DNA of 51,403 nucleotides from JADFOB01 sp046753625. Lineage in GTDB: Bacteria > Planctomycetota > Phycisphaerae > UBA1845. The DNA lies in NCBI GenBank assembly GCA_046753625.1, contig JBHHUB010000004.1:1-51403 (forward strand), written 5' to 3'. Below the pieces are notes generated by a model that did no database searches, had not been told where the DNA came from, and saw only the letters and a program-made list of their open reading frames with translations. Within the stretch, counting starts at the first letter, position 1; every line of letters starts with the position of its first letter. A program made the position numbers and the translations under genes. This document shows, piece after piece, positions 1-8,082 of the stretch.

Positions 1-407
1 GGTTCCGGAGGTCCAGTCAAAACCCGACCTCTGGTTATGGTGGACGGTCCAAGGCGGCAGGTCAAGGAGCGTTGTGATTTTTCTTGGGAAAGGTTTGCGT
101 GGGTGGTTTGAAGACCCAAGATTGCAAGCCGACAGCCGACGATTCAAGGATGCGCCAGGCGTCGGTAGAGGGCGGTCTTCGGCGGTCGCGTCGGGCGATG
201 AAGGCGCAAAGCACCCTGGAAATTCGCTGCGTTGCTGGATTCTTCCAGGATGGGCTCTGCCCCTTGGGTATCAGCTACCGACCGCGGCAGGGATCGGAGT
301 TGCCCGGGGGCGCAGCGTGTGCAACGCGGCGCGCCCCGAGCGTGAGTTCTTTGTTGCCGATGCCTGCGAAATCCGACATCGAAAAGCCACTATCGTCTAT
401 GCACCGC
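1..407. other. Left-edge stretch with no supported gene
   Basis: Two overlapping rightward open frames cover much of this stretch, but neither translation shows a recognisable domain, a signal peptide or a convincing ribosome binding site. Their composition (Arg- and Pro-rich, typical of wrong-frame reading in GC-rich DNA) argues against coding. It is the downstream side of the leftward IPTL-CTERM gene, and I see no clear T-tract terminator. Confidence 0.5.
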
Positions 408-815
408 TCACGCCGTCGCGGTCCGACGCCGCCAGCCAAGAATGACCGTACCGGTCGTCAAGAGCAGCACCGTCATGACCACCAGACCCCATTCGGACAT
501 GGTGGGGATGGGTTGGCAAATAGGTGCCGCCCCATTCGTAACGTTACAGCATGCATTGGCTGGGACACCCTGACAGACCGCGCCACCGTCGCCGCCAGGC
601 TTGGGATCACAAGTGCCGGTAGTGGTGTTGCAGAACTCATTGTTGGTGAAGACTCCTCCCACGCTCGCGCACCCGGCTGCATTGATCGCGGCGGCGGACA
701 TACAACCAGGACCTCCCGGCACACCGGCAGGCAACTCACAACACTGATTCGCCTGAGCCGGCACGGAGAACATTGCCACGGCGGCTAGGGCAATCAACAC
801 ACTTGTTGCTTTCAT
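408..815 (-). CDS. Exported IPTL-CTERM sorting-signal protein
   Basis: A predicted 135-residue secreted protein of unknown function. The start at 815 is chosen because it begins directly with a signal peptide (Lys, then a hydrophobic run ending in an Ala-X-Ala site near residue 22), with an AAGG-type ribosome site just upstream; a longer in-frame start adds only charged residues. The mature part is small and Cys/Gly-rich. The C-terminus has the IPTL-CTERM layout: IPTMSEWG, a hydrophobic helix, then Arg-Arg-Arg. In the known family this tripartite tail is recognised by an exosortase-like enzyme and attaches proteins to the cell surface. No exosortase is visible in the window. The central domain is not recognised. 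The leader at about 857-886 contains an imperfect inverted repeat. Confidence 0.8.
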   Translation of the reverse strand: MKATSVLIALAAVAMFSVPAQANQCCELPAGVPGGPGCMSAAAINAAGCASVGGVFTNNEFCNTTTGTCDPKPGGDGGAVCQGVPANACCNVTNGAAPICQPIPTMSEWGLVVMTVLLLTTGTVILGWRRRTATA

Positions 816-1044
816 AGGTCTAAACCTTCTTTCTTTCCTAATTGAATTCACCTGCTTCGCACTGCACACTCGTGGTGTGTGAAGTCAGGCATTGCGGTAT
901 CTTCCTTCAGATAGGTTGGGAAACAGGATGCCCACCCTATTTTGCTTTGTTTTCCTGTCATTTTGCTCGACGGGCGAACTCTGCCGCCCAGCTTGAGTAC
1001 GCACAAATGCGAAGTCGCCAGGCGCAGGCGTTGCGCAATTCGAA

Positions 1045-2196
1045 TCAGCTAATGGGGGCAAACGGAATCGGCGGTGCGCGGGGATTGGCCTGGCGGACGA
1101 TCCAGGATTGAATCGGCAGGACTTCTTGTGATGGAAGCCAGCCGAGCGGTTGGGGCGATGCGCCCACGGCCGGGTCTTGCGGAGAACGCAAGCGGACAAC
1201 GCTCAGAATGCCGACCAGGGATGCGTTGACGCAGGCGACCAGGAAGGCCGAGCCTACATAGCCGAGCAGGCGGGCGAGCCAGTGATTTTGCAGGCCCGCG
1301 CCTTGCGATCTGCCAAGCAGACCTTCGGCTTGCGCGCCCGGAAGCCCAGTTTGATGGGGACTGCCGTGGTTTAGGAGCGTGCTCGGCGTGTGCTGATCCT
1401 GAAGCACCGCGCGGACTGAAGCCCGCGGCTCGGGTGTGCGTTGGGATGATCCATTCTGAGCCGCATGCTTTAGCTTGCGCGGCGTCGCGTGGGAACGAGC
1501 CACGCGGTCCCGGTAGGCCGCGCGGGCTGAAGCCCGCGGCTCGGGGGAATTCGCAAAGTCGGGCGAAGGCGGGTAGGTCTGTGCGACGGCAACGACGACT
1601 TCGATCAGGGTCCAGCCCAGGGCCAGCGTTAGGAGTTTGAACCCGATCGCCCGGGTAGGTCGCGCGGCCAGGCCGACATAAACCGCCGGGATCAGGATCA
1701 ATAGCGCGAGCAACCATGCCGACGGGCCTGCCAGTGCGTGTACGCCCACCTGTGCATCGTACGACAGGGCGATGGCGGGGCCCGCGGTGTCGACCGCGGG
1801 CGTTAGTCCGGCGGAGCAGAACAGGTACAGACAGGCGCCCCAAAGACCGCCAGCCAGCACGGCAACGGATGGACGAAGCCACCGGACGACCGCGAACAGC
1901 GGGAGAAAGCTGATCCAGGCCAGCCAGTGCTGGTCCGGCACCCGCAGTGCCGCGGTGGTAAGCAATGCACTGAGGACAAGCATCACGCCCAGCGCTACGA
2001 CTTTGAAGCTGCGGGGTAGGCTGGAGCCTATCGGAACCCCGTTCTTGGTGATGCGTCGGCCCGCCGAGCACGCCGACCCGCCTGGACCCACCAAAGCAAG
2101 TGAACGCGGAGGATCGGGAGAGCTGCTGAACTGGCCGATCCCACGCATGTAGTGGGATGGGCGAGTAACCTGGTATCCTATTGGCCATGTGAACAC
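1045..2196 (-). CDS. Lnt-like multi-pass membrane protein lacking a hydrolase domain
   Basis: Up to 383 residues with several hydrophobic segments. The stretch around LAWISFLPLFAVVRWLRP followed by a Gly-rich helix resembles the N-terminal membrane part of apolipoprotein N-acyltransferase (Lnt). The carbon-nitrogen hydrolase domain that carries the catalytic Glu-Lys-Cys triad of real Lnt is absent, so acyltransferase activity is not supported. The middle of the protein contains two EPRAS(A/V)RA peptides about 37 residues apart; both are translations of a GC-rich palindromic repeat, so roughly 55 residues look like inserted sequence. The N-terminus before the first membrane segment is low-complexity and the true start is probably internal (a Met near the VVALGVMLVL segment is one option). 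Function unknown. Confidence 0.6.
   Translation of the reverse strand: MFTWPIGYQVTRPSHYMRGIGQFSSSPDPPRSLALVGPGGSACSAGRRITKNGVPIGSSLPRSFKVVALGVMLVLSALLTTAALRVPDQHWLAWISFLPLFAVVRWLRPSVAVLAGGLWGACLYLFCSAGLTPAVDTAGPAIALSYDAQVGVHALAGPSAWLLALLILIPAVYVGLAARPTRAIGFKLLTLALGWTLIEVVVAVAQTYPPSPDFANSPEPRASARAAYRDRVARSHATPRKLKHAAQNGSSQRTPEPRASVRAVLQDQHTPSTLLNHGSPHQTGLPGAQAEGLLGRSQGAGLQNHWLARLLGYVGSAFLVACVNASLVGILSVVRLRSPQDPAVGASPQPLGWLPSQEVLPIQSWIVRQANPRAPPIPFAPIS
1407..1431 (-). repeat. GC-rich palindromic repeat, family B, copy 1
   Basis: On the minus strand this reads GAGCCGCGGGCTTCAG and continues to CGCGG, with one mismatch to the other copies. GCGGGC and GCCCGC arms flank a TTCA loop. It lies inside the Lnt-like reading frame and is translated as EPRASVRA. 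The other copies are at 1518-1542, 8631-8656 and 48511-48535. Confidence 0.85.
1518..1542 (-). repeat. GC-rich palindromic repeat, family B, copy 2
   Basis: A perfect hairpin-forming copy on the minus strand, with GCGGGC and GCCCGC arms around TTCA, preceded by GAGCC. It is translated in the Lnt-like gene as EPRASARA, in the same phase as copy 1. The two copies bracket an insert of about 90 bases. Confidence 0.85.
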
Positions 2197-2488
2197 GAAC
2201 TTCGCCCCCCCGCGCGTGGGCTCCGATCCGTCCTGAAATCGATCCGCATCCGTGCTTTTTGGGAAGCCGCGTCTTAGAGACTTGTGCCGACGACTTCGAC
2301 CCCCGCGTTCTGCGTTGCTGCCACCTGGCGCGCTGCACCTTATCCTTCAAGCACTCCGGCATCTTCAGACGTTCAGGTGAGGAGCGACGATTCCCGACCT
2401 AATGCTGGACGACCCTTGAAGCTGATTTGCCAAGCCGTCTTGCGGGCGTCGCATCCGCCGAACCGATTCGTTGCAACGCGGTAACGCC

Positions 2489-2518
2489 AATATAGGGAAA
2501 CTGTGCAGTACGTGTCAA
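2489..2518 (-). promoter_or_regulatory. Candidate leftward housekeeping promoter
   Basis: Reading leftward, TTGACA (2513-2518) is followed after 18 bases by TATATT (2489-2494), a close match to the sigma-70 consensus with a slightly long spacer. It would transcribe toward the Lnt-like gene, leaving a leader of nearly 300 bases. Confidence 0.45.
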
Positions 2519-2680
2519 GGGGCTATCGGACGTTTCTCGGCGGCTCGGCTCTGGGCATGTCGATGCGTTTTTTGGCCCTTCGGGGCTTGAACGGCGTCGT
2601 AGCGGCGTGGTACGGTGGGCAAACGCCGAGGCTGAGCCTGCGAGTGCTTTGACACAACTAAACTTGCCGGTTCGTTAGGG

Positions 2681-2742
2681 ATCAGCGCCGCGGGCGCCAG
2701 CCCTCGGACTGGTTCCACCGCTAGCGCGGTGGGCTCTGATTG
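2681..2742. repeat. Head-to-head pair of palindromic repeats, family C
   Basis: The left half starts ATCAGCGCCGCGGGCGCCAG and ends CCCTCGGA. The right half, read on the minus strand, starts AATCAGAGCCCACCGCGC and ends GCGGTGG. Both halves share an ATCAG(A/C)GCC head followed by a GC-rich hairpin, and they point away from each other, which is the arrangement of BIME-type pairs of REP elements. Related direct copies occur at 40094-40154. Confidence 0.7.
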
Positions 2743-2807
2743 GCGCGCCCGATTCCGGTGGCTCGGGCAGTGACAACCCATAGATTGGGGTGTGATGCAG
2801 CACTAGG

Positions 2808-3194
2808 ATGCACGGTGGCCCATCAGAAGGAAATCTGGTTCAAGGCGAAGATTCATGGTTGGGGATGGGGCCGCCAACCTCCAGGAAAGGGTGGGCCGTG
2901 CTCGGTGGGTACGTCGCGCTGATTCTGCTTGGGGCGCGTCGGTTCGTGGTCTTAGCGGTTCGTTTCAATCAGTTGTGGCTGCCGCTGGCATGGTATTTGG
3001 CCTATGTGGGTGCTTTGTCGGTCGCCGTGGTGTTCGTCTGCTGGCGCCGCGGGCCGCGGCCTCGCTGGCGGTGCTGTGCCGATGATTCGGGCGATTATCC
3101 TGCCGGGCATTGCCAGGCAGGTGGGTACGATCTGAGGGGGAATGCGTCTGGACGGTGCCCGGAATGTGGTGAGCCGACCCCTGAAGCTTCGTGA
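2808..3194 (+). CDS. Small membrane protein with GYDLRG/CPECG zinc-ribbon-like tail
   Basis: Up to 128 residues; an internal Met at residue 20 is an alternative start. There are two hydrophobic segments (roughly residues 30-50 and 57-80), then a basic linker and a C-terminal tail with CQAGGYDLRG followed by GRCPECGEP. Planctomycete genomes carry many proteins with a C-x2-CGYDLRG...CPECG motif that is probably a small zinc ribbon. Here the second cysteine of the first pair is replaced by Gly, leaving three of four likely ligands, so metal binding may be weakened. The function of this motif family is not established. It stands alone, upstream of the promoter for the tRNA-Thr/tuf block. Confidence 0.7.
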   Translation: MHGGPSEGNLVQGEDSWLGMGPPTSRKGWAVLGGYVALILLGARRFVVLAVRFNQLWLPLAWYLAYVGALSVAVVFVCWRRGPRPRWRCCADDSGDYPAGHCQAGGYDLRGNASGRCPECGEPTPEAS

Positions 3195-3541
3195 CCGGAG
3201 CCGGGAGGCCATCTCGAGCCAAATCGAGGCGTTTTCGCAATTGACAACATTGTGCCGATGGCTATACTTGCCCGGCTCCGACTGCGGGTGCGCCGGTCGG
3301 AATTGCGTAACTATCGGTGTACTCTGGACTTGAGCGCCGCCGCCGCCGATGAAATGGTTGTGGGTCAGCGCTTGGTGGTGCCGGCGGGCGGGATGAGGGT
3401 GTACCGATGTGTTGCCAGGGCCGGTCGCAAGGTTCGGTCGGGTGGGCCTGCAGCGGCTGGATGGCTTACTTCGCGTGCTGATTGGGTTGGTGTTCGGCGC
3501 AAGCAGCTCATGCATCGGGCGGCGGCGGTAGGTCGAGTTTT
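3195..3541. other. Leader region before tRNA-Thr
   Basis: No gene is supported. It contains a strong candidate promoter at 3241-3268, then about 270 bases of GC-rich leader up to tRNA-Thr. I found no clear riboswitch or terminator. Confidence 0.5.
3241..3268 (+). promoter_or_regulatory. Strong candidate promoter for the tRNA-Thr/tuf block
   Basis: TTGACA (3241-3246, perfect -35) is followed after 16 bases by TATACT (3263-3268, five of six -10 positions). This is the best sigma-70 match I found in the window. It lies at the head of the 35-kb translation and transcription block. A second TTGACA at 3726-3731, between tRNA-Thr and tuf, has only a weak -10. Confidence 0.65.
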
Positions 3542-3614
<73 letters not shown>

Positions 3615-3839
3615 TTGCTTTGGCGGGATCGGGCCGGCGAAGCGCTTGGCCTGTGTGAGGATGGTGTTCTCGATCCGGCGTCGGCTTGGAACGGCACGCC
3701 GAGTTGCTATATGGTGTGGCTTGCGTTGACACGCAGGCTTTGGAATCGGATGTTGTAAAGCGATGGCTCAAGCCTGAGCCTTTTCTAGCGAATCAGGCTC
3801 GACGAGCAAGGCGTCGGGCGAGTGGAGGCATGGATCGCA

Positions 3840-5042
3840 ATGGCCAAAGAGGTATTTGAACGAACGAAACCGCATATCAATGTCGGAACGATTGGTCATG
3901 TGGACCATGGCAAGACGACGTTGACGGCAGCTATCACAGCGGTTCAGGCGGCAAAGGGCCTGGCTACTTTTAAGGCGTATGATGAAGTGGCGAAGGCTTC
4001 TGAATCTCAGGGCCGTCGCGATGCGACGAAGATTCTGACCATCGCCACCTCGCACGTGGAGTATCAGACGGAAACGCGGCACTACGCGCACATCGATTGC
4101 CCGGGCCATGCTGACTACGTCAAGAACATGATCACCGGTGCCGCTCAGATGGACGGGGCGATTCTGGTGGTTTCGGCGGCGGACGGTCCGATGCCGCAGA
4201 CCCGCGAGCACATCCTGCTCGCGCGTCAGGTGAACGTGCCCCATCTGGTTGTTTTCCTCAACAAGGTCGATCTTGTGGATGATCCCGAGCTGCTCGAGCT
4301 GGTCGAGATGGAGGTTCGGGAGCTGATGAACAAGTACGGCTTCCCGGGCGACGATATTTCGGTGATCCGTGGTTCGGCGCTGCCGGCCATGACCAATCCC
4401 GACGATCCGGAGGCGTCCAAGTGTATCGGCGAGCTGATGGATGCTTTGGATAAGGACATTCCGGAGCCTGAGCGGCAGGTTGATTTGCCGTTCTTGATGT
4501 CCGTGGAGGACGTGTTCAGCATCAAGGGTCGCGGTACGGTGGCGACGGGCCGAATCGATCGCGGAACGATCCGCGTTGGCGAGGAGGTCGAGATCGTCGG
4601 TCTCGAAGAAACCAAGAAGACGACCGTTACCGGCGTCGAGATGTTCCAGAAGACTCTGGATTCGGGTCAGGCCGGCGACAACGTCGGATGCCTGCTTCGT
4701 GGGACGAAGAAGGACGAGATCGAACGAGGTCAGGTGCTTGCCAAGCCGGGGACGATCACGCCGCATACGAAGTTTGACGGCCAGGTGTACGTGTTGACGC
4801 AGGAAGAAGGCGGACGTCATACGCCGTTTTTCAACGGCTATCGTCCGCAGTTCTACTTCCGCACGACGGATGTGACCGGATCGTTGGAGCTTCGGGGTGC
4901 CGAGATGTGTGTTCCGGGCGACAACGTGGAGATGACGGTTACGTTGGGCAAACCGATCGCGATGGAGCAGGGGCTGCGTTTTGCGGTTCGCGAAGGCGGC
5001 CGAACGGTTGGTTCCGGCGTGGTCGCGAAAGTCATCGAGTAA
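3840..5042 (+). CDS. tuf: Elongation factor Tu
   Basis: A 400-residue GTPase that delivers aminoacyl-tRNA to the ribosome. The start at 3840 matches the family start MAKEVFERTKPHINVG, with GGAGG 11 bases upstream; a GTG 18 bases earlier is in frame but less likely. GHVDHGKT (residues 19-26), DCPGHADYV (86-94) and NKVD mark the GTPase domain, and the two beta-barrel domains follow. Switch I is unusual: the near-universal RGITI is replaced by KILTI (residues 64-68) after an insertion of about five residues, although the Mg-binding Thr is kept. I recall other planctomycete EF-Tus sharing a TK..TIA.SHVEY form. This is the only tuf in the window; it is absent from its common place after fusA. Confidence 0.98.
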   Translation: MAKEVFERTKPHINVGTIGHVDHGKTTLTAAITAVQAAKGLATFKAYDEVAKASESQGRRDATKILTIATSHVEYQTETRHYAHIDCPGHADYVKNMITGAAQMDGAILVVSAADGPMPQTREHILLARQVNVPHLVVFLNKVDLVDDPELLELVEMEVRELMNKYGFPGDDISVIRGSALPAMTNPDDPEASKCIGELMDALDKDIPEPERQVDLPFLMSVEDVFSIKGRGTVATGRIDRGTIRVGEEVEIVGLEETKKTTVTGVEMFQKTLDSGQAGDNVGCLLRGTKKDEIERGQVLAKPGTITPHTKFDGQVYVLTQEEGGRHTPFFNGYRPQFYFRTTDVTGSLELRGAEMCVPGDNVEMTVTLGKPIAMEQGLRFAVREGGRTVGSGVVAKVIE

Positions 5043-5079
5043 TCCGGGTCGGGTGCGACCTGAGATGGTGTGACGAACT

Positions 5080-5247
5080 ATGGCCAAAGCGGCAAAACGA
5101 GAATACGTGTGGCTCCAGTGTAAGGAGACGGGCGACCTGAACTACCGCATCAGCGTCAACGTTCAGGGCGGCGTTCCCAAGTTGGAGTTGAAGAAGTACA
5201 GCAAGCGCCTGCGCCGTCGAACCGTGCACAAGATCAAGCGGAAGTAA
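5080..5247 (+). CDS. rpmG: 50S ribosomal protein L33, zinc-free type
   Basis: 55 residues, with the LELKKYSKRLRRRTVHK core of L33. The first zinc knuckle is reduced to a single Cys (LQCKET) and the second CxxC is replaced by SKRL, so this is the C-minus form, which needs no zinc. It sits 37 bases after tuf and just before tRNA-Trp, an order seen in many bacteria (tuf, rpmG, trpT, secE, nusG). Confidence 0.95.
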   Translation: MAKAAKREYVWLQCKETGDLNYRISVNVQGGVPKLELKKYSKRLRRRTVHKIKRK

Positions 5248-5292
5248 CCGACCGGTAGCCCGCCGATCGGGTCAAGCGGCTTGGTCGGCAAC

Positions 5293-5366
5293 AGGAGCGT
5301 AGCTCAATTTGGCAGAGCTCCGGTTTCCAAAACCGGCGGTTGGGGGTTCGAGTCCCTCCGCTCCTG
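5293..5366 (+). tRNA. tRNA-Trp (anticodon CCA)
   Basis: A complete 74-base cloverleaf. The acceptor AGGAGCG pairs with CGCTCCT, the anticodon stem CCGGT/ACCGG carries loop TTCCAAA (anticodon CCA), the T loop is TTCGAGT, and the discriminator is G as required for tRNA-Trp. CCA is not encoded. Its place before secE is conserved across bacteria. Confidence 0.97.
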
Positions 5367-5478
5367 TCGATGGTCGGCGGGGCTGCGGGGCGTGAGGTGT
5401 TGTGCGTTGCGGCGCGGTTGTCGCGGCGAAAGTGAACGGGCCGGGGCGGATAGGCCAGGGATTGGCGGATAAGGCGAG

Positions 5479-6012
5479 ATGATGAGCCAGGCAGATACCA
5501 CAGCGGTTGTCGGGGATCAAGCATCGAAAGGCTCGCGGTCCAGCGCCCGTCAGGGCGGTGGCGGTGGTCCCGCGCCGGCACCGGGTGGTGGCGGCGGTTT
5601 CTTCCGTCAATACAAGCCGGATCAGGGCAAATGGACCCGAATGGGGACGTTCTCGGGGCTGCTGCTGCTTGCCGCGTGGGGTGCGAAGTTCCTGTACGAC
5701 CAGCTTCAGGTGTTCGAGGGCGACGATATTGTGAGCCTGCTTGTGACGACCGGTTTCCCCATCGCCTTTCTGGTCGTCATCGGGGCGGTGTCCTGGTGGG
5801 CGACCTATTCCAACCGCAAGAGCGGCGACTTCATGATCGGCACCGAAGGCGAGATGAAGAAGGTCAGTTGGTCGTCCAAAGGTGAAATTGTCGGCTCCAC
5901 CAAGGTTGTGATCATGTTCACGGTTCTGCTGGCGGCCGCTTTGTTCCTCGTGGATTTGGTGTTCCAAGCCTTGTTCAGCTCGATTGGTGTGTTGAAGGCG
6001 GTGGGTGGATGA
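5479..6012 (+). CDS. secE: Preprotein translocase subunit SecE, long form
   Basis: 177 residues. The C-terminal 65 residues are the SecE core: an amphipathic helix with EMKKVSWSSKGEI, then one membrane helix that clamps SecY. Ahead of it are a Gly/Pro-rich tail and two further membrane segments (roughly residues 55-75 and 85-108), so the protein has three membrane spans like E. coli SecE, although the N-terminal part is not recognisably similar. Two adjacent ATGs open the frame, with AAGGCGAG upstream. The stop overlaps the nusG start (ATGA), implying coupled translation. Confidence 0.93.
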   Translation: MMSQADTTAVVGDQASKGSRSSARQGGGGGPAPAPGGGGGFFRQYKPDQGKWTRMGTFSGLLLLAAWGAKFLYDQLQVFEGDDIVSLLVTTGFPIAFLVVIGAVSWWATYSNRKSGDFMIGTEGEMKKVSWSSKGEIVGSTKVVIMFTVLLAAALFLVDLVFQALFSSIGVLKAVGG

Positions 6013-6674
6013 CCGAGACCGATTCCAGTACGCCTCAGACCACTTCCGAAGAATCGGCTGCTTCCGATGGGTTGGCGAGCTCGGAGGCGGCGACGCCTTC
6101 TGATGGGGTGGTTTGCGCGGCTGGAATGAAGTGGTATGTGCTTCGTGTGGCGTCGAACAAGGAAACTCAGGTTCGCAACGCCTTGGAGCGCAAGGTCACG
6201 ATTGAGGGGTTGGAGGGGCGGGTGGGCCGCGTCCTGGTTCCCACCGTTCCGGAGAAGAAAATGAAGGGCGGGGTCTTGCGCGTGTACCAGCGCAAGCTCT
6301 ACCCCGGGTATGTCTTCGTTGAGATGCAGTGCGAGGAGGATGGGTCGGTCAACGAAGGCGTCTGGTTCATGGTCAAGGAGACCACGGGCGTCGGCGACTT
6401 CATCGGGTCGGATGGCAAACCCACGAGCATGCCGGACCATGAGGTGACGGCCATACTGGCCGCGTCGGAGAAGGCCGAGGAAGAACCGTCGCTGTCCGGC
6501 CTGAACATCCACAAGGGCGATCAGGTGAAGGTTACGGATGGGGCGTTTGAAAACTACGAGGGCGAAGTTGAGGCGGTGGATGAGCGGCGGGGGATGGTTT
6601 CAGTAATCGTTTCGATCTTCGGCCGCATGACTCCGGTTGAGGTCGGTTATTGGCAGTTGGAAAAAGTTGAGTAA
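6009..6674 (+). CDS. nusG: Transcription termination/antitermination factor NusG
   Basis: 221 residues. A Ser/Thr/Glu-rich N-terminal extension of about 38 residues precedes the NGN domain (MKWYVLRVASNKE, then RKLYPGYVFVEM). A KOW domain follows near the C-terminus (GDQVKVTDGAFENYEGEV). NusG binds RNA polymerase and links it to Rho or ribosomes. It overlaps secE by 4 bases. The acidic, low-complexity head is not part of the core fold; an internal ATG at the NGN domain is an alternative start, but the overlap with secE favours the long form. Confidence 0.95.
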   Translation: MTETDSSTPQTTSEESAASDGLASSEAATPSDGVVCAAGMKWYVLRVASNKETQVRNALERKVTIEGLEGRVGRVLVPTVPEKKMKGGVLRVYQRKLYPGYVFVEMQCEEDGSVNEGVWFMVKETTGVGDFIGSDGKPTSMPDHEVTAILAASEKAEEEPSLSGLNIHKGDQVKVTDGAFENYEGEVEAVDERRGMVSVIVSIFGRMTPVEVGYWQLEKVE

Positions 6675-6777
6675 TACCCCGGCTCGGCTCGATGCCGGGT
6701 CCATCCCCGCAACGCATCGGTTGGGTTTGTTCTCATGGCAGGATGGGGCTTGGGTGGTACGAGAGGCAGTATAAAGC

Positions 6778-7206
6778 GTGGCAAAGAAAGAAGTTACCGC
6801 GACGATCCGGCTGCAGGCTCCAGGCGGGCAGGCGACACCGGCTCCACCCATCGGCCCCGCACTGGGGCAGCATGGGGTGAATATCGGTCAGTTTGTGCAG
6901 CAGTTCAACGCTGCGACGAAGGATCTCAACGGAATGCCGGTGACGGTGGTCATCAGCGTCTACGCTGATCGGTCGTTTACGTATGAGGTCAAGAGTCCGC
7001 CAGCCGCGGTGTTGATCAAGAAGGCGGCCGGTATCGAGAAGGGCAGCGGCGTGCCTCACACGCAGAAGGTGGGCACGATTACGCGGGCGCAATGTCGTGA
7101 GATTGCAGAAACGAAAATGCCCGATTTGAATGCGTTTAAGATTGAGTCCGCCGAGCGCATCGTCGCCGGTACCGCCCGTTCCATGGGCGTGGATGTGGTG
7201 GATTAG
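6778..7206 (+). CDS. rplK: 50S ribosomal protein L11
   Basis: 142 residues starting with GTG at 6778, preceded by GAGAGG. The N-terminal domain carries the PPIGPALGQHGVNI motif and the C-terminal RNA-binding domain ends with ARSMGVDV. L11 forms the GTPase-associated stalk base with L10 and L7/L12, and contacts 23S rRNA at the thiostrepton site. Length and order (nusG, rplK, rplA) are standard. Confidence 0.98.
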   Translation: MAKKEVTATIRLQAPGGQATPAPPIGPALGQHGVNIGQFVQQFNAATKDLNGMPVTVVISVYADRSFTYEVKSPPAAVLIKKAAGIEKGSGVPHTQKVGTITRAQCREIAETKMPDLNAFKIESAERIVAGTARSMGVDVVD

Positions 7207-7268
7207 TTTTAGGATCGGATTGAGCGGCGTTGGCGAGATCGGGTCGCACCGTCAGGAAGGCTTAGGCA

Positions 7269-7997
7269 ATGGGCTATCGTAGCGTACTTTATCGCAAGCA
7301 GGTTGAGGCCGGCGGCGGTCAGGCAGCGCCTGTCTCGATTGACGACGCGATCCGAAAGATCAAGGAATTCGCCGCCCTCAAGTCGGATCGTTCCTACAAG
7401 AACGGCAAGAAGCGCAAAGCGGTGGATCAGACCGTCGAGTTGCACATGCACTTGGGCATCGACCCGCGCCAGGCGGATCAGATGCTTCGGGGGGCGATTT
7501 CGCTTCCCAAGGGGATCGGGAAGTCGCGTCGGGTGATCGCGTTCTGTGAGGGGGGGCTCGTTGAGGAAGCGCAGGCGGCGGGCGCGGTTGAAGCCGGCGG
7601 TCAGGAGCTCGTCGACAAGGTTCAGGGGGGGTGGCTTGACTTCGATGTCGCGATCGCCCATCCATCGATGATGGGTAAGGTGGGCAAGCTGGGACGCGTT
7701 CTTGGTCCGCAGGGGAAAATGCCAACGCCCAAGGCGGGAACCGTGACGCCCGATATGGTTCAGGCGGTCAAGGACTTTTCCGCCGGTCGGCTGGAGTACC
7801 GCAACGACTCCGGCGGCAACATCCATCTGCCCGTGGGTAAGGTTGGTTTTGCGGTTGAAGACCTCAAGGCCAACATCGATGCGGTGATCGGGCACATTGT
7901 GAAAATCAAGCCGGTGTCCGCGAAGGGGCATTATATCAAGCGGGTTTGTCTTGCGGCCACGAGAACGCCGTCGGTAACACTGGATGTATCCGGTTAG
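7269..7997 (+). CDS. rplA: 50S ribosomal protein L1
   Basis: 242 residues, about 10 more than usual because of an N-terminal Gly/Gln-rich stretch. The signature is present as LGPQGKMPTPKAGTVT, close to the family GPRGLMPNPKTGTVT. GGAAGG lies 9 bases before the ATG. L1 forms the mobile stalk at the E site and in many bacteria represses its own mRNA; I did not identify the operator here. Confidence 0.97.
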   Translation: MGYRSVLYRKQVEAGGGQAAPVSIDDAIRKIKEFAALKSDRSYKNGKKRKAVDQTVELHMHLGIDPRQADQMLRGAISLPKGIGKSRRVIAFCEGGLVEEAQAAGAVEAGGQELVDKVQGGWLDFDVAIAHPSMMGKVGKLGRVLGPQGKMPTPKAGTVTPDMVQAVKDFSAGRLEYRNDSGGNIHLPVGKVGFAVEDLKANIDAVIGHIVKIKPVSAKGHYIKRVCLAATRTPSVTLDVSG

Positions 7998-8082
7998 GGG
8001 TCGGCGTTGCCCCTCCGGCCGCAGCGGCGTTTGAGTCAGTGGGACAGCAGCCAATGATCCAGCAGACCATTGAGGCATCTTC

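Larger units (their letters stand above)
2197..2807. other. Intergenic stretch with repeats and a candidate leftward promoter
   Basis: No gene is supported here. It holds a candidate minus-strand promoter (2489-2518) and a head-to-head pair of palindromic repeats (2681-2742). A TTGACA at 2649-2654 points rightward, but no good -10 follows at normal spacing. The open frames are Arg/Pro-rich and resemble no family I recognise. Confidence 0.5.

Noticed and set aside
74..788. Two overlapping rightward open frames at the left edge
   Set aside because: No domain, signal peptide or ribosome site. They overlap the well-supported leftward IPTL-CTERM gene.
3726..3754. Second promoter just before tuf (TTGACA with GATGTT)
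   Set aside because: Perfect -35, but the -10 matches only three of six bases. A tuf-specific promoter remains possible but is not supported enough to list.
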